Shown here piece by piece: positions 25,401 through 34,000 of a stretch of 64,000 bases of DNA. Made by a program: the position numbers and the translations under genes. The stretch comes from Verrucomicrobium sp. BvORR034. Its GTDB lineage: Bacteria; Verrucomicrobiota; Verrucomicrobiia; Verrucomicrobiales; Verrucomicrobiaceae. The notes under the pieces were generated by a model that saw only the letters and a list, made by a program, of their open reading frames with translations, was not told where the DNA came from and searched no databases. How positions within the stretch are numbered: the first letter of the stretch is position 1; each line of letters opens with the position of its first letter. The DNA lies in the NCBI RefSeq assembly GCF_000739635.1, contig NZ_BATQ01000076.1:1-64000 (forward strand), in the 5' to 3' direction.

Positions 25401-27513
25401 CGGCATTCAGGGCTCCCTGATGGGCCAGAATGACCTTGCCATTCGCGAGGTTCAAGCCCCCGGTGAAAAGGTTGTTCCCGCTGAGCTTCCACGTGCCAGA
25501 GTTGTTCTTGGTGATCGCCACGGTGTTCGAGATCACTCCAGAAATTTCTCCTGTGGCCACACCTTCGAGGACCACGGTGTGGTTCTGGCCATCCACTGAG
25601 GCGGCATTGACGCTGCCGGTGATGAGCAGGTTTCCGGAAACGGTGTCGAATGTGACGGTGGATCCCACGGCCCCGCGGATGTTTCCTGCCCAGGTGTTGT
25701 TTCCATCGGAACTGATGAGGTGGGGTGTGTAGAGCTGTTCCCCAGTGATCGTGACGCCGTCTTTGAGCTCGATTCGAGAGCCGATGAGCACATTGGTTTC
25801 TCCAGAGGTGGAGCCGAGAGCCTGATTGTGTCGGACGACCAAGGTGCCTCCGGTGACGCGAGTCTCGCCGGTGTGCGTGTTGGCAGTGTCGAGCGTCAGG
25901 TTGCCGGTGCCGGTCTTGATGAAGACTCCTGCTCCAGTGATTGTGCCGCTGTAGGTGCTGTTGTTCCCCGCAGTGTCCAGCGTGCCACCCCCTGCCAGCA
26001 GCGTGATGCCGCGATTGGGATCCAGGTTGAAGGACGTGGCGAGCTGCAGGGTGCCGCCATTGAAGGTGAGATTGGTTGCGGAGAAGGAGGTTGGTACGTC
26101 CCCCAGAGACCGGTCGCCGGAGATGCGGAGCACGCCTGCATTCAGCACGGTCCCGCCCGTGTAGCTGCTGGCAGTGCCAGTGAGAACTTGAGTGCCCTGG
26201 CCATCCTTGACCAGCGCGAGCGCTCCGCCAGCGCCGCCATTTGCAATCACCCCGCCATAGGTGGGAAAGTTGGCGGAGACGGCGACATTGAGGATGAGCT
26301 GGGCAGCAGAGGCGCTGTTATTGTGCACGGTGCTGGTCCCGCCATCCCCAGGAGAGGAAAGACCTCCTCCAGTGGTGTTGATCCCGTTCAGGGCAAGGGT
26401 CTTCGCGTTGACGTTGTTCGTGAACGTGATGATGTTCGGGGCGCTGGCATTGAGCGCCCCGGTGCTGCCCATGCGGAGTGTGCCGGCCACGATCTCGACC
26501 CCGCCAGTGAAGGTGTTGTTTCCTGATAACACCACGGTGCCAGCGGTGTTGTTGGTGTTGATCTGCAGCAGGCGGCTCCCCCCAGCTTCACCGATGTTGC
26601 CAGAGAGAGTGGCAACCACGCCTGCGGATCCCGCGGAAATCCCGGCATTGCCAGCCAGGGTGATGGGCCCGCCAATCGTGCGGGATTGATCCACGCGAAC
26701 CGCACCACGGGAACTGGTGCCAATCCCCGTAAGAGTGAGCGGGACGTTCAGAGGAGAGGCACTGGCGAAGTTGATGACCAGCGTGGAAGTGTCCCCCACA
26801 TTGATCGAGGAAAGGGTGGAAACACTCGCCAGGTTCTGGATGTCCACAAAAAACGACCCCTCCAGGGAAAGCGTGCCGGTCCACGTATTCGCAGCGCGAA
26901 ACTGAATGAGGCCGAGGTCGGAGGCCCCAACTGACCTGCGCAGGGTGAGATTGTTTCCGGCAATGGCCGAGTTGATGTCGATACGGTAGTTGGTGGAGGT
27001 GTTGGAGGCCCCCTGGCCGATTTCTATAAAGCCACCGTCGGCAATTTGAATCGTCCCGCCTGAGAACTGGTAGGCGTAGTCGGTGCCCGCCGACAGCTGG
27101 ATGGCCCGGAAGCTCAATCCGGCGGTGGTGACCGTACCGTCCACAGTTACCGTGCGGCTGCCGCTGCTCAAGGCACCCCCCGTGCCAAAGATGGCCACCG
27201 TGCTGCTGCCAGTGGGGTCAGCAGGCCAGAGTTGATTGTCCGTACTGGGGCTGGTGGCGGTAGGCTGCCAGTTGGGACCGGATCCCGTTTTCCAAGTCCC
27301 GCCACCATCCTGAGCGCCGTCTGCAGAAGGGCTGGTATTGGCGTCCCAGAACAAGGACTGGGCTTGGCCAGTGGTCCCTATGCCCCATACCGCGAGGGAT
27401 ACCGCTGCCGAGAAGAGCGAGCTGGCCCATGATGCGATGCGGCCACGCCCACCGGCGGCGGTGCGGCGAGGCGACTGGAGGACAATACGGCGGGGGAAGG
27501 GGATTTGAAGCAC
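22417..27513 (-). CDS. Giant autotransporter-associated beta-strand repeat protein with PEP-CTERM, 1698 aa
   Basis: A secreted beta-helix protein. A leader (residues ~1-52) contains a hydrophobic stretch and ends in GQAQS. The body is a tandem series of roughly nine autotransporter-associated repeats of the form K-x-G-x-G-x-L-x-L-x(6-10)-Y-T-G-x-T-x-V-x-x-G-T-L (for example LTKSGTGLLVLAGTGSTYSGG and LTKMGAGTLTLTQANTYTGV). There is no C-terminal beta-barrel. The protein ends in a PEP-CTERM signal: APEPS, a hydrophobic stretch, then RRRRR. It is therefore predicted to be exported by Sec and anchored or sorted by an exosortase, not autotransported. The start is GTG; no ATG lies near. Ser, Thr, Gly and Asn dominate the composition. 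Confidence 0.85.
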   Translation of the reverse strand: MLQIPFPRRIVLQSPRRTAAGGRGRIASWASSLFSAAVSLAVWGIGTTGQAQSLFWDANTSPSADGAQDGGGTWKTGSGPNWQPTATSPSTDNQLWPADPTGSSTVAIFGTGGALSSGSRTVTVDGTVTTAGLSFRAIQLSAGTDYAYQFSGGTIQIADGGFIEIGQGASNTSTNYRIDINSAIAGNNLTLRRSVGASDLGLIQFRAANTWTGTLSLEGSFFVDIQNLASVSTLSSINVGDTSTLVINFASASPLNVPLTLTGIGTSSRGAVRVDQSRTIGGPITLAGNAGISAGSAGVVATLSGNIGEAGGSRLLQINTNNTAGTVVLSGNNTFTGGVEIVAGTLRMGSTGALNASAPNIITFTNNVNAKTLALNGINTTGGGLSSPGDGGTSTVHNNSASAAQLILNVAVSANFPTYGGVIANGGAGGALALVKDGQGTQVLTGTASSYTGGTVLNAGVLRISGDRSLGDVPTSFSATNLTFNGGTLQLATSFNLDPNRGITLLAGGGTLDTAGNNSTYSGTITGAGVFIKTGTGNLTLDTANTHTGETRVTGGTLVVRHNQALGSTSGETNVLIGSRIELKDGVTITGEQLYTPHLISSDGNNTWAGNIRGAVGSTVTFDTVSGNLLITGSVNAASVDGQNHTVVLEGVATGEISGVISNTVAITKNNSGTWKLSGNNLFTGGLNLANGKVILAHQGALNAAAPNTVNFSNNSFNKTLAVQSPLVYAAGLSSNGGTGAIITENGSSQDAVLVLSGTGNHNYDGILRDGDGGGRLGLTRAGTGTQTLTGSSTYTGATTLASGTLALNFGATTAPAANILGTGTTLVTSGGTLAVLGRGTSAASQTVNGLVVSGGTSTISLTTHATTPQDLLLNLGAISRTAGSVNFVIPSGTQSATNGIRTSTGNTNGILGAWATVNGNDWATVNNGNIVAYTDYTQVTRFSTGSGTLGPLPDNPAANVKIVDGGTSGPITLEDIGSNGITEINTLLQGATGAATVDFGASPSGKMLRLGAAGGVLVASNAGSLTIGSTAGENSVLTAGGAANTAGELMFTNHSSTAVLTVNSNVNNNGSGIVSLTKSGTGLLVLAGTGSTYSGGTVINGGTVRIMANGSLGATPASASATNITLNGGVLQWGAAFNLSSNRGINLQSGGGTLDTQGNATTYGGVISGTGGLTKMGAGTLTLTQANTYTGVTLISAGNGATDPGVLVVAHNQALGTTDGGTAVASLGIVRLANGITVTGETITINGNGTGNNGNLQSAAGTSGSPASATWAGDVIIGTSGARVGTGNYSTLTISGAIRNGSTTSDLGIAASATGGVVVLSGSSTYTGSTSIVRGTVRLGRQDALPTGTLLNVHSSDLTTDMAAFDLAGFNQTIGGLSSEQRSNTSNAASKTTVTNSSGTVATLTVNQASDRVYYGEITGALNLVKTGAGKLTLETQTQALTNSYTGKTTVAGGTLALRGTGNIDGSTWVQIDAGAILSLTGRTSGNYEMINKMISGTGSVEGNLIVRGSSILRPGSTGAGGTLADAGAGFGELTFENVFIHPIAVTGAARLEMQLGGTTSNIGNPLALGNASYFASADSGGLYDTLQVNGTLGLNDTSIIRVTYGNGYTAGWGDVFNLLDWAILDLNGDGPDNAGPFTLASLDLSGMALSDGNFWATDKFISDGIIYVAPEPSRMLLVLTGAVALALRRRRRPTAA

Positions 27514-27580
27514 GAACCAAAGGCGGTGAGAGACAAAGAACGCGGGCTCTCACAGGTGAGGGATATGAGAATCCGATGGG

Positions 27581-27598
27581 GTAAACTACGGAGTTTAC
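27581..27598. promoter_or_regulatory. Perfect inverted repeat upstream of the giant repeat protein
   Basis: GTAAACT-ACGG-AGTTTAC, 7-bp arms, 68 bp before the GTG start. It is AT-rich against a GC-rich background. Could be an operator or a leader hairpin; no factor can be named. Confidence 0.35.
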
Positions 27599-27727
27599 AT
27601 GTCTTCTCCAAGCTCTGGGAATGGCTCGAAATGCTTGTTTTTAGGTAGGGTCTTGTATTATGGAGGTAGGTGTTTCGCCGGATCGGAATTTCGAGATTCT
27701 GGTCCTCTTTGGACGCGGGTGAATAGA

Positions 27728-28978
27728 CTACGGTTTCGGAGTCTTCAGATCCAAGCAAACCACATCCCCGGCGTTGTTCTTGCACAGCAGACGCCCACGG
27801 CTGAGCACGGGCAGGACATAGCCTTTCCCGGGCAGCACTTGAGCGCGTTGCAGGACGTCCAGCTTGTCGGGCAGGGGCTTGGCCAGGACGAGTTCGCCGG
27901 TGTTCGTCAGAATGATGAGGTGGTCATCACTCAAGATGGCCGTGCCTTTGTCGATCTCCTCACAGATCCATTTGGGCTTGCCGGTGGCCATGTCCACGCA
28001 GCGGAGATCTTTAACGCCGCGCTTCTGGTCGTTGAAGACGATGAGGTGCTTCTGCCAGGGAACCCCGGAGTTGAACAGAAGGCCGAGGTCTCGCTCATTC
28101 CACGTAGGCGTGAGCGTGTTGTTCTTGAAGTCCAGACCGGTGCTGCCCTCTGCCCCAGTGTGGGAGACGAAGATGGTGTTGCCCTCTACGAAAGGAGTGG
28201 CGCAGTTGCTGAAGTCACGGGTGGTCGTGGCGTGGCGGGCCAGTTCCTTTCCGGTGATCGGCTCCAGGACCACAAGGGCCTCTCCCTTGTACAATAACAT
28301 GACATCCTGGTCGCCCAACTTCGTGAAGACGGGCATGGAGTAGCCGGCCTCTCCTTTGCCCTCCACCCAAAGCGGCTCACCTGTTTTCGCTTTGAGACAG
28401 ACGGTGGACCCGGTGTCTCCACCAGCATCGTAGAACGCGTACCCGCATGTCACGAGCACGCTGCTGGCATAGCCATAGACGGGACGTTTCCCGCCGAAAT
28501 CCTTGAGCAGATTTTTCTGCCATACCACCTGTCCAGTCTCGGCATTGAGGCACAAGGCATCACCCTCACGGCTCAGAGTGTAGACCATGCCGCCCACGAC
28601 GGTGGGGGTGGCGGCGGGGCCGAAGGGGACGATGGGCATGAGGTGCGCTGCGGTTTTGCACGGGTACTGGTGCTTCCAGATCTCCTTGCCCGTCTCCAGA
28701 TCCAGGCACCAGACGGTGTCAGTATCGGCACCGTCATTGCCAGCGGTGTAGGCACGGTTTCCCACCACGGCAAACGAGGCCAGACCACGACCGACGTTTA
28801 GCTTCCATAGGATCGGTGGTCCATCGGCCGGCCAGTCCTTGTTCCACCCTGTCTCGGGAGAGGTGTTGTTATGGTCGGGGCCATGAAACTGCGGCCAGTC
28901 AGATTCAGCCGCCCAGGTGGTGAGGGCGGTCAGAAGAGAGAAAGCGAGGCCCGAGGCGAGGGTGGGGAGCAGGCGCAT
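27728..28978 (-). CDS. Exported PQQ-like beta-propeller protein, 416 aa
   Basis: A periplasmic eight-bladed propeller of the PQQ_2/BamB type. Residues 1-24 form a signal peptide ending TTWAAES. Blade motifs recur: TVWCLDLETGKEIWKHQY, DALCLNAETGQVVWQKNL, STVCLKAKTGEPLWVEG, DLRCVDMATGKPKW. The WPQFHGPDHNNTSPE opening is typical of the outer-membrane-protein-assembly-like proteins abundant in Planctomycetota and Verrucomicrobiota. No dehydrogenase residues were recognised, so a binding or scaffold role is more likely than quinoprotein catalysis. It lies 90 bp after the DUF4198-like gene and 214 bp before the giant repeat protein. Confidence 0.85.
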   Translation of the reverse strand: MRLLPTLASGLAFSLLTALTTWAAESDWPQFHGPDHNNTSPETGWNKDWPADGPPILWKLNVGRGLASFAVVGNRAYTAGNDGADTDTVWCLDLETGKEIWKHQYPCKTAAHLMPIVPFGPAATPTVVGGMVYTLSREGDALCLNAETGQVVWQKNLLKDFGGKRPVYGYASSVLVTCGYAFYDAGGDTGSTVCLKAKTGEPLWVEGKGEAGYSMPVFTKLGDQDVMLLYKGEALVVLEPITGKELARHATTTRDFSNCATPFVEGNTIFVSHTGAEGSTGLDFKNNTLTPTWNERDLGLLFNSGVPWQKHLIVFNDQKRGVKDLRCVDMATGKPKWICEEIDKGTAILSDDHLIILTNTGELVLAKPLPDKLDVLQRAQVLPGKGYVLPVLSRGRLLCKNNAGDVVCLDLKTPKP

Positions 28979-29068
28979 GGCGATGGGGGAGAATGAATCG
29001 GGGCCGCCAGGCAAAAAATGCCGGGGCCCCGGGAGGGATGATACGGTGAAAAACGAGCGGTAAAGTAC

Positions 29069-29737
29069 TTACTTCGCGACCTTCAGCAGGAGAGAGGCGT
29101 TGTGGCTGACGGCGTCAAAGGCAGCACCGCCGGAGAAGCCTTTGGTCTCTTCGCGCTGGTGTTTGCAGTAGAGAAGGTAGTTGCCGGGCTTCGAGGCGTC
29201 GATCTTGAGTTTGCCTTCCTTGTCAGCAGTGAGTTCTGATTCCACGCCGCCTGGGGGCACCACGTTGACCTTGGCTTCAGAGACGGGCTGGCCGCGGAAG
29301 AAGACCTGCACCTCACCGGCAGTGGCGGTGGGAACGATGTCAAAGGTCAGCGCCGGGGTGGCGGCACCAGCCTTGGCATGATGCCAGCGGGCGTAGAAGA
29401 TGGGCTTGCGGGCGGGCGAATCGCCGCGCTTCATCACGGCAAAGGCCGCCTCGGCCTGGGCGCCATTCTCGGGCTTGGCGTCCACCAGGAGATAGTGGTC
29501 GGATTTCTTCTGCACCTCGAACGCCTTGGGCTTGCCGTCCTCGCCTGCGGTCCAGGCTTCTGGCGTCTTCAGGGAGTCGAGGTGACCGGGGGACTTTTCA
29601 TATTCTTCACCGTATTCGGCAAAACGGACGACGAGTTTGCCATCGGTTGTGTCCTCGATCCACACTTCATGGGCGGGGAGGGAGGCGGTGATGGCGGCCA
29701 GGGCGAAGGTGAGGCTGTAAGGGAGGAGGAAGCGCAT
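29069..29737 (-). CDS. Periplasmic DUF4198-like protein, 222 aa
   Basis: An exported protein with a signal peptide at residues 1-22 (cleavage near SLPA-HEVW). The mature N-terminus HEVWIED, and a C-terminal Ig-like region with GQPVSEAKVNVVPPGG and DASKPGNYLLYCKHQREETKGF, fit the DUF4198 family. Some members of that family accompany nickel or cobalt uptake and are thought to bind metal near the N-terminal His. No metal transporter is adjacent here, so the function is open. A heptanucleotide array starts 16 bp before the start codon and may influence expression. Confidence 0.7.
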   Translation of the reverse strand: MRFLLPYSLTFALAAITASLPAHEVWIEDTTDGKLVVRFAEYGEEYEKSPGHLDSLKTPEAWTAGEDGKPKAFEVQKKSDHYLLVDAKPENGAQAEAAFAVMKRGDSPARKPIFYARWHHAKAGAATPALTFDIVPTATAGEVQVFFRGQPVSEAKVNVVPPGGVESELTADKEGKLKIDASKPGNYLLYCKHQREETKGFSGGAAFDAVSHNASLLLKVAK

Positions 29738-29753
29738 GGGGAAAGTCAAATTT

Positions 29754-29802
29754 GAATTATGAATTATGAATTATGAATTATGAATTATGAATTATGAATT
29801 AT
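29754..29802. repeat. Heptanucleotide array (GAATTAT)7
   Basis: Seven perfect GAATTAT units, AT-rich, beginning 16 bp upstream of the minus-strand DUF4198-like start codon. It is joined through GGAT to a second heptamer array. Confidence 0.95.
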
Positions 29803-29806
29803 GGAT

Positions 29807-29881
29807 GCGGAATGCGGAATGCGGAATGCGGAATGCGGAATGCGGAATGCGGAATGCGGAATGCGGAATGCGGAATGCGGA
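29807..29881. repeat. Heptanucleotide array (GCGGAAT)10
   Basis: Ten perfect GCGGAAT units plus GCGGA. In register this is GAATGCG, sharing GAAT with the neighbouring GAATTAT array. It ends 32 bp from the stop codon of the Kelch gene. Confidence 0.95.
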
Positions 29882-29913
29882 GGTGAAGTTTTACCTTTAA
29901 CCTGTGAGGCCTG

Positions 29914-30936
29914 TCAATCTGCTTTGCCGACGGTTTTGGCGGATTCTGGGATGGTGACGATTTCTACGGTATTCAAGGGCTTGTCACCGGTGGTGCCGCC
30001 CAGGGCGATGACGCTGTGGTTCCAGGGTTCGAGCTGGTGGAAGAAGCGGGAGCCGGAGAGTTTCGCGACTTCTGTCCAGGTGTTGTCAGTGCCAAGCGCG
30101 AAGATCTTCCCGCCGCGGGGGCTGGCGATGACCCGGCCATCCAGAGAACAGGCGGCGACAGCGAAGGATTTCACTTTGCCCTCTGCAGGGAGGTCCTGGA
30201 TCTTGCTCCAGGACTTGGTGGCCACGTCGTAAACGTCCACCGCGTTGCTGAGCTCGTTCTTGGCGTCCATCCCGCCGATGGCGTAGAGCTTGCCGCCGTT
30301 GGGCACGAGGGCGAGGGCGCGACGCTCAAAGGGCTGGGGAATACTCTGCCATCCATTGGAGGGATTGGCCAGGTCCAGGATGAGCGTGGTGTTGTGGAAC
30401 GCGCGGACCTCATGGCGGTCGTCGGCTTCCTTGTCGGGGGCGTCCTTGGAGGTGTCGAGTGGCCAGCCGCCCACCACATAGAGTTTGCCATCCAGGACGG
30501 CGATGTCGTGGCTGGACCGGGCCTCGGGAAGTTTAGGGAGATCGCTCCAGGACTTGGTAGCAGGATCGTAGACCTGGGCATGATCCAGGGATTTGAGGAC
30601 GGCAGGCTTGCCTTTCTCATTCTGCGGCTGCATGCCGCCCACGAGGTAAATCTTGCCGTCGGCTTCGGTAAGGCCGGGACTTTGGACCGGGGGGCCGCCC
30701 GGGAGATCCACCCAGGTGGTCGGCTGCTGGAGATCCAGGGCACGGAGTTTTCCACTGGTGGTCTCCAGGGACCAGGAGTGTGCGCCTGCGAGGTGCCCGC
30801 CATACGTGTAAAGATGGCCTTGGGAAATCACCCCGCCGAAACTGGTGACAGCATCTGGCAGGGTCGGCAGTTCTGCGGCAGGGGCGAGCGTGGCCGTGGC
30901 TGCGGCGAGCGCGCATAGGCGAAGGAGGAAGGACAT
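29914..30936 (-). CDS. Exported Kelch-repeat beta-propeller protein, 340 aa
   Basis: A secreted propeller with a signal peptide at residues 1-21 (LLRLCALAAATATLAPAA). At least five Kelch blades show the GG diglycine and spaced Tyr/Trp pattern: GHLYTYGGHLAGAHSW, GKIYLVGGMQPQ, GKLYVVGGWPLD, GKLYAIGGMDAKNELSNAVDVYDVATKSW, and HSVIALGGTTGDK. No catalytic domain is attached, so a protein- or glycan-binding role is likely. First of three leftward genes encoding exported proteins (Kelch, DUF4198-like, PQQ propeller); the spacer to the next gene holds the heptamer arrays. Confidence 0.85.
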   Translation of the reverse strand: MSFLLRLCALAAATATLAPAAELPTLPDAVTSFGGVISQGHLYTYGGHLAGAHSWSLETTSGKLRALDLQQPTTWVDLPGGPPVQSPGLTEADGKIYLVGGMQPQNEKGKPAVLKSLDHAQVYDPATKSWSDLPKLPEARSSHDIAVLDGKLYVVGGWPLDTSKDAPDKEADDRHEVRAFHNTTLILDLANPSNGWQSIPQPFERRALALVPNGGKLYAIGGMDAKNELSNAVDVYDVATKSWSKIQDLPAEGKVKSFAVAACSLDGRVIASPRGGKIFALGTDNTWTEVAKLSGSRFFHQLEPWNHSVIALGGTTGDKPLNTVEIVTIPESAKTVGKAD

Positions 30937-31073
30937 GGAAAAAAGTTGAAACGGGTGGGGGTCAAAAGGCAACCACGATGAAGTGGTTGCCCGTTTTTTG
31001 TGGATCGTATCTGGGAGGATACGTGCGGGTTGAGGGGGTGTTAGCGGGGGTTTTTTGACTGAGATTGACCGGA

Positions 31074-34000
31074 TCAGTTCATGATCAGGTTGGCGGCTGA
31101 GCGTCGGCGGCGCAGGACCATGCTGATGAGCCCTCCCAAGAGAAGGACGGCCCGGCCGGGCTCAGGGACGGCACCGGCGTAGTTCAGGACGAGGTTGTTG
31201 CCGCTCTGAGCGAGGTTGAAGGAACCGCCCGTGTAGCTGTTGAGAAAGGCCGCGGTATCCAGATTGAAGTCGGTTGCCTCAAATCCACTGATGCCGGTGG
31301 TGGTGGTGACGATAGTCCAGGAGTAGTCCGACATGAAGTCGAACCCATCCAGCAGCCCGGACTGATTCTCAGCGGTGAGCGAGGTGATGTCGATGTCGAA
31401 CGCGCCGGCGGTGAGGGATGTGAGGTCCAGCGAGCCATTGATGGCCAGAACGTCCCAACCTGGATTCTGTCCCATGTTGGAACCGCCGATGCCTGTGGCA
31501 TTGATCTCCCAGAGGAAGGTGCCGCCTGAGGTCCACGTCTGGCTGCCAGTGGTGAGGGTGCCAGGGCTATTGCCAGGAGCCAGCACGGCGATCTTGCCAG
31601 CGCCAGCACCGATGGTGAATGAGTTTTCCATCATTCCGGAGCCAGTGAGCTTGCTCCCGGGGGCGAAGACAAGGCTGCCTGTGCCCCACATGAAGCCATC
31701 GATCTGTAGCGTGCCACCCACTTCGATGGAGCCCACAAGGTTCAAGTTTGCTCCTTTGCGGACGATCAGGTCTTCACCGCCGGTGTGGCTGCCGTTGAGA
31801 TAGAGCGTACCCGTGTTGACGATGGTGTCTCCGGTGTAGTTGTTGTTGGCCGTGAGGGTGAGACTGTTGCTGCCCGCCTTGACCAAGGACACCTCGCCAG
31901 TGCCGTTGTTGCTGATGGTGGCCGAGATGTCGGTGACGCCGTTGGCGACGACGATGAGTTCGCCGTCAGTATTGTTTCCTGTACCCGCGGTGAGGGTGCC
32001 CTGGCTGATGACCAGCTTGCGTGAGGAGTTGCCGCCACTGGTCAGGATGCCGCCGCTTTCCACACGGAGGGTCTGGTTCCCCAGATTGAGCGTGTTGGGC
32101 GTCGTGCCGGAAGTGGGGGCAACCATGTTCAGGGAGTTCACCTGCCGGGAGGCGGTGAGGGTGACGGTGGTGGCAGTGGTGTTGTTGAACTTCACGTTGT
32201 CCGCCGCCGTCCAGGTGGATTCACCGGTGGTGGTGTAGGAGGTGAGGGCGGTTACGCCATACGTGCCGTAGGTGGCCCACTCGTTGCCCGCTGTGGCCCA
32301 GCCTCCAAGGATGCCGTTGTCCAGGGTGGGGGCGCTGGCGAACTTGACCTGGTTGCGGGCATCTGCGCCGACACTGGTGCCGTTGAAGTTGACCGTGGCA
32401 CCGCCGTCGCGGGTCAGATTGTTGAGCGTAAGCACAGCGATGTTGCCGTCTGCGGCACGACTCGTGGTGACGACGTTGGCTCCTCGTTCCAGGTCGAGCG
32501 TTCCGAGGGTCTCGCTGAAGGCCTGGGTCGTACCGGTGGTGGCGTTGTTGAAGTTCAGGATGCTGCCGTTGAGCTGGACGGTGGCAGAGTCTTCTACGCG
32601 GTTTGAGTTGGCTGCGACCTCCGTGTTGGTGAGCTGGAAGGTGGCACCTGCTGCGACTTCGACATCGCCTTTGACCGCGCCAGCCGTGCCCGCCAGGGCC
32701 AGCGTGCCTTCCTTGACGGTGGTGCCGCCGGTGTGGGTGTTGGCTGCGGTAGATTCCAGGGTGCCCAGACCGGTCTTTTCAAAACCGCCGCTTCCGCTGA
32801 CAGCGCCCGTGAGGCGGGCGTCGACGACGGCGCTGCCGTTGTTGACCTGGACGGTGCGTGTATTTGAGCCGAGGGCGATCGGATTCTCGAATTCCACCGT
32901 GTTGTCAGAGACGGTGGAGGACAAGACCAGTTTCAAGTTGTCTCCCAAGAATCCATTGGTCCCCCAGGTCACGGTGGCCCCTGCGCCGCCGAGGTTGACC
33001 TTGCGCACGCTACCGTAGGCTGAGAACCCCGTGTTGCCGGTGAGTTGCACCTGACCAGCACCGGTGCCGAGTGAGCGGGTAAAGTTCCCTGCGGCGAGTT
33101 CCAACACGCCACCTGAGAGAAGCAGGTGGCTGGCACTGGAAAGGGCAGTGGTGCTGCTGAGCCGCAGCACGCCTTCCTGAACGATGGTGTCGCCAACGTA
33201 AGTGCTCACGCCTCCCAGGACCTGGGTCCCAGAACCCTTCTTTACAAAGGCCAACTGATTCTCGTTGGTGCCTGCGCCACCCAGGCTGCCCAGATAGGTG
33301 AATGAGGAACTGCCCGTGACGTCGGCCGTCAGCGTGGAGATGGCGGCATTGCCACCCGTGATGCTGGAGCTGGAGACGGCGTCATAGGAGGTGGCGCTGG
33401 TCGCAGTTTGGAAGACGACCGTCGCAGCGGCGCTGATCCCGCCTACCGTTTGATCCATCTTGCCGCCGGAGTCTCCCAGGACGATGTGGCCGCTCTCTTC
33501 AGTCACCATGGTGGCATCCGTCATCACCCGGCGGCTGACGAGATCCACACTGATGTTGGAACTCAGGCGATTGTCGCCGCCGATCAGGTGCACGATGCCT
33601 TTCTTGACCTCAAACTCCAGGGTACCCGTGCCGGAGTAAGTGTTGACACCGGACAAGTAAACTTCGCCACCGTTGACGATGACGCGGTTTTGGCTGTTCT
33701 GAAGCAGGGTGTTATTTCCTGCGAGGCGCAGTGTGCCGTCGCCGCTCTTGTAAAATCCAGGTGCGGTGAGGTTGCCGGTCACATTCAGCTCCAGTCCCGC
33801 GTCCACTGAAATGATATTGAGCTGTGAGGAGAACACCAGAGGGGCAGAAATACTGTGAGCGGCCGGGTTGCTGCCCGTGACAGTGATGCCAGCTTCGCCC
33901 ACCGTGAGCACCGCACCGCCCTGACTGGTGAGGGAGAAGGCACCGGGGCTGTTGATAGTGACGCCTTGGACGGTTTGACTGGCGTCCAGGATGGCGTTGG

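Noticed and set aside
22417..27513. Long open frames on the plus strand opposite the giant repeat protein
   Set aside because: They are antisense shadows of a low-complexity, Gly/Thr/Ser-rich gene, lacking starts, domains or continuity.
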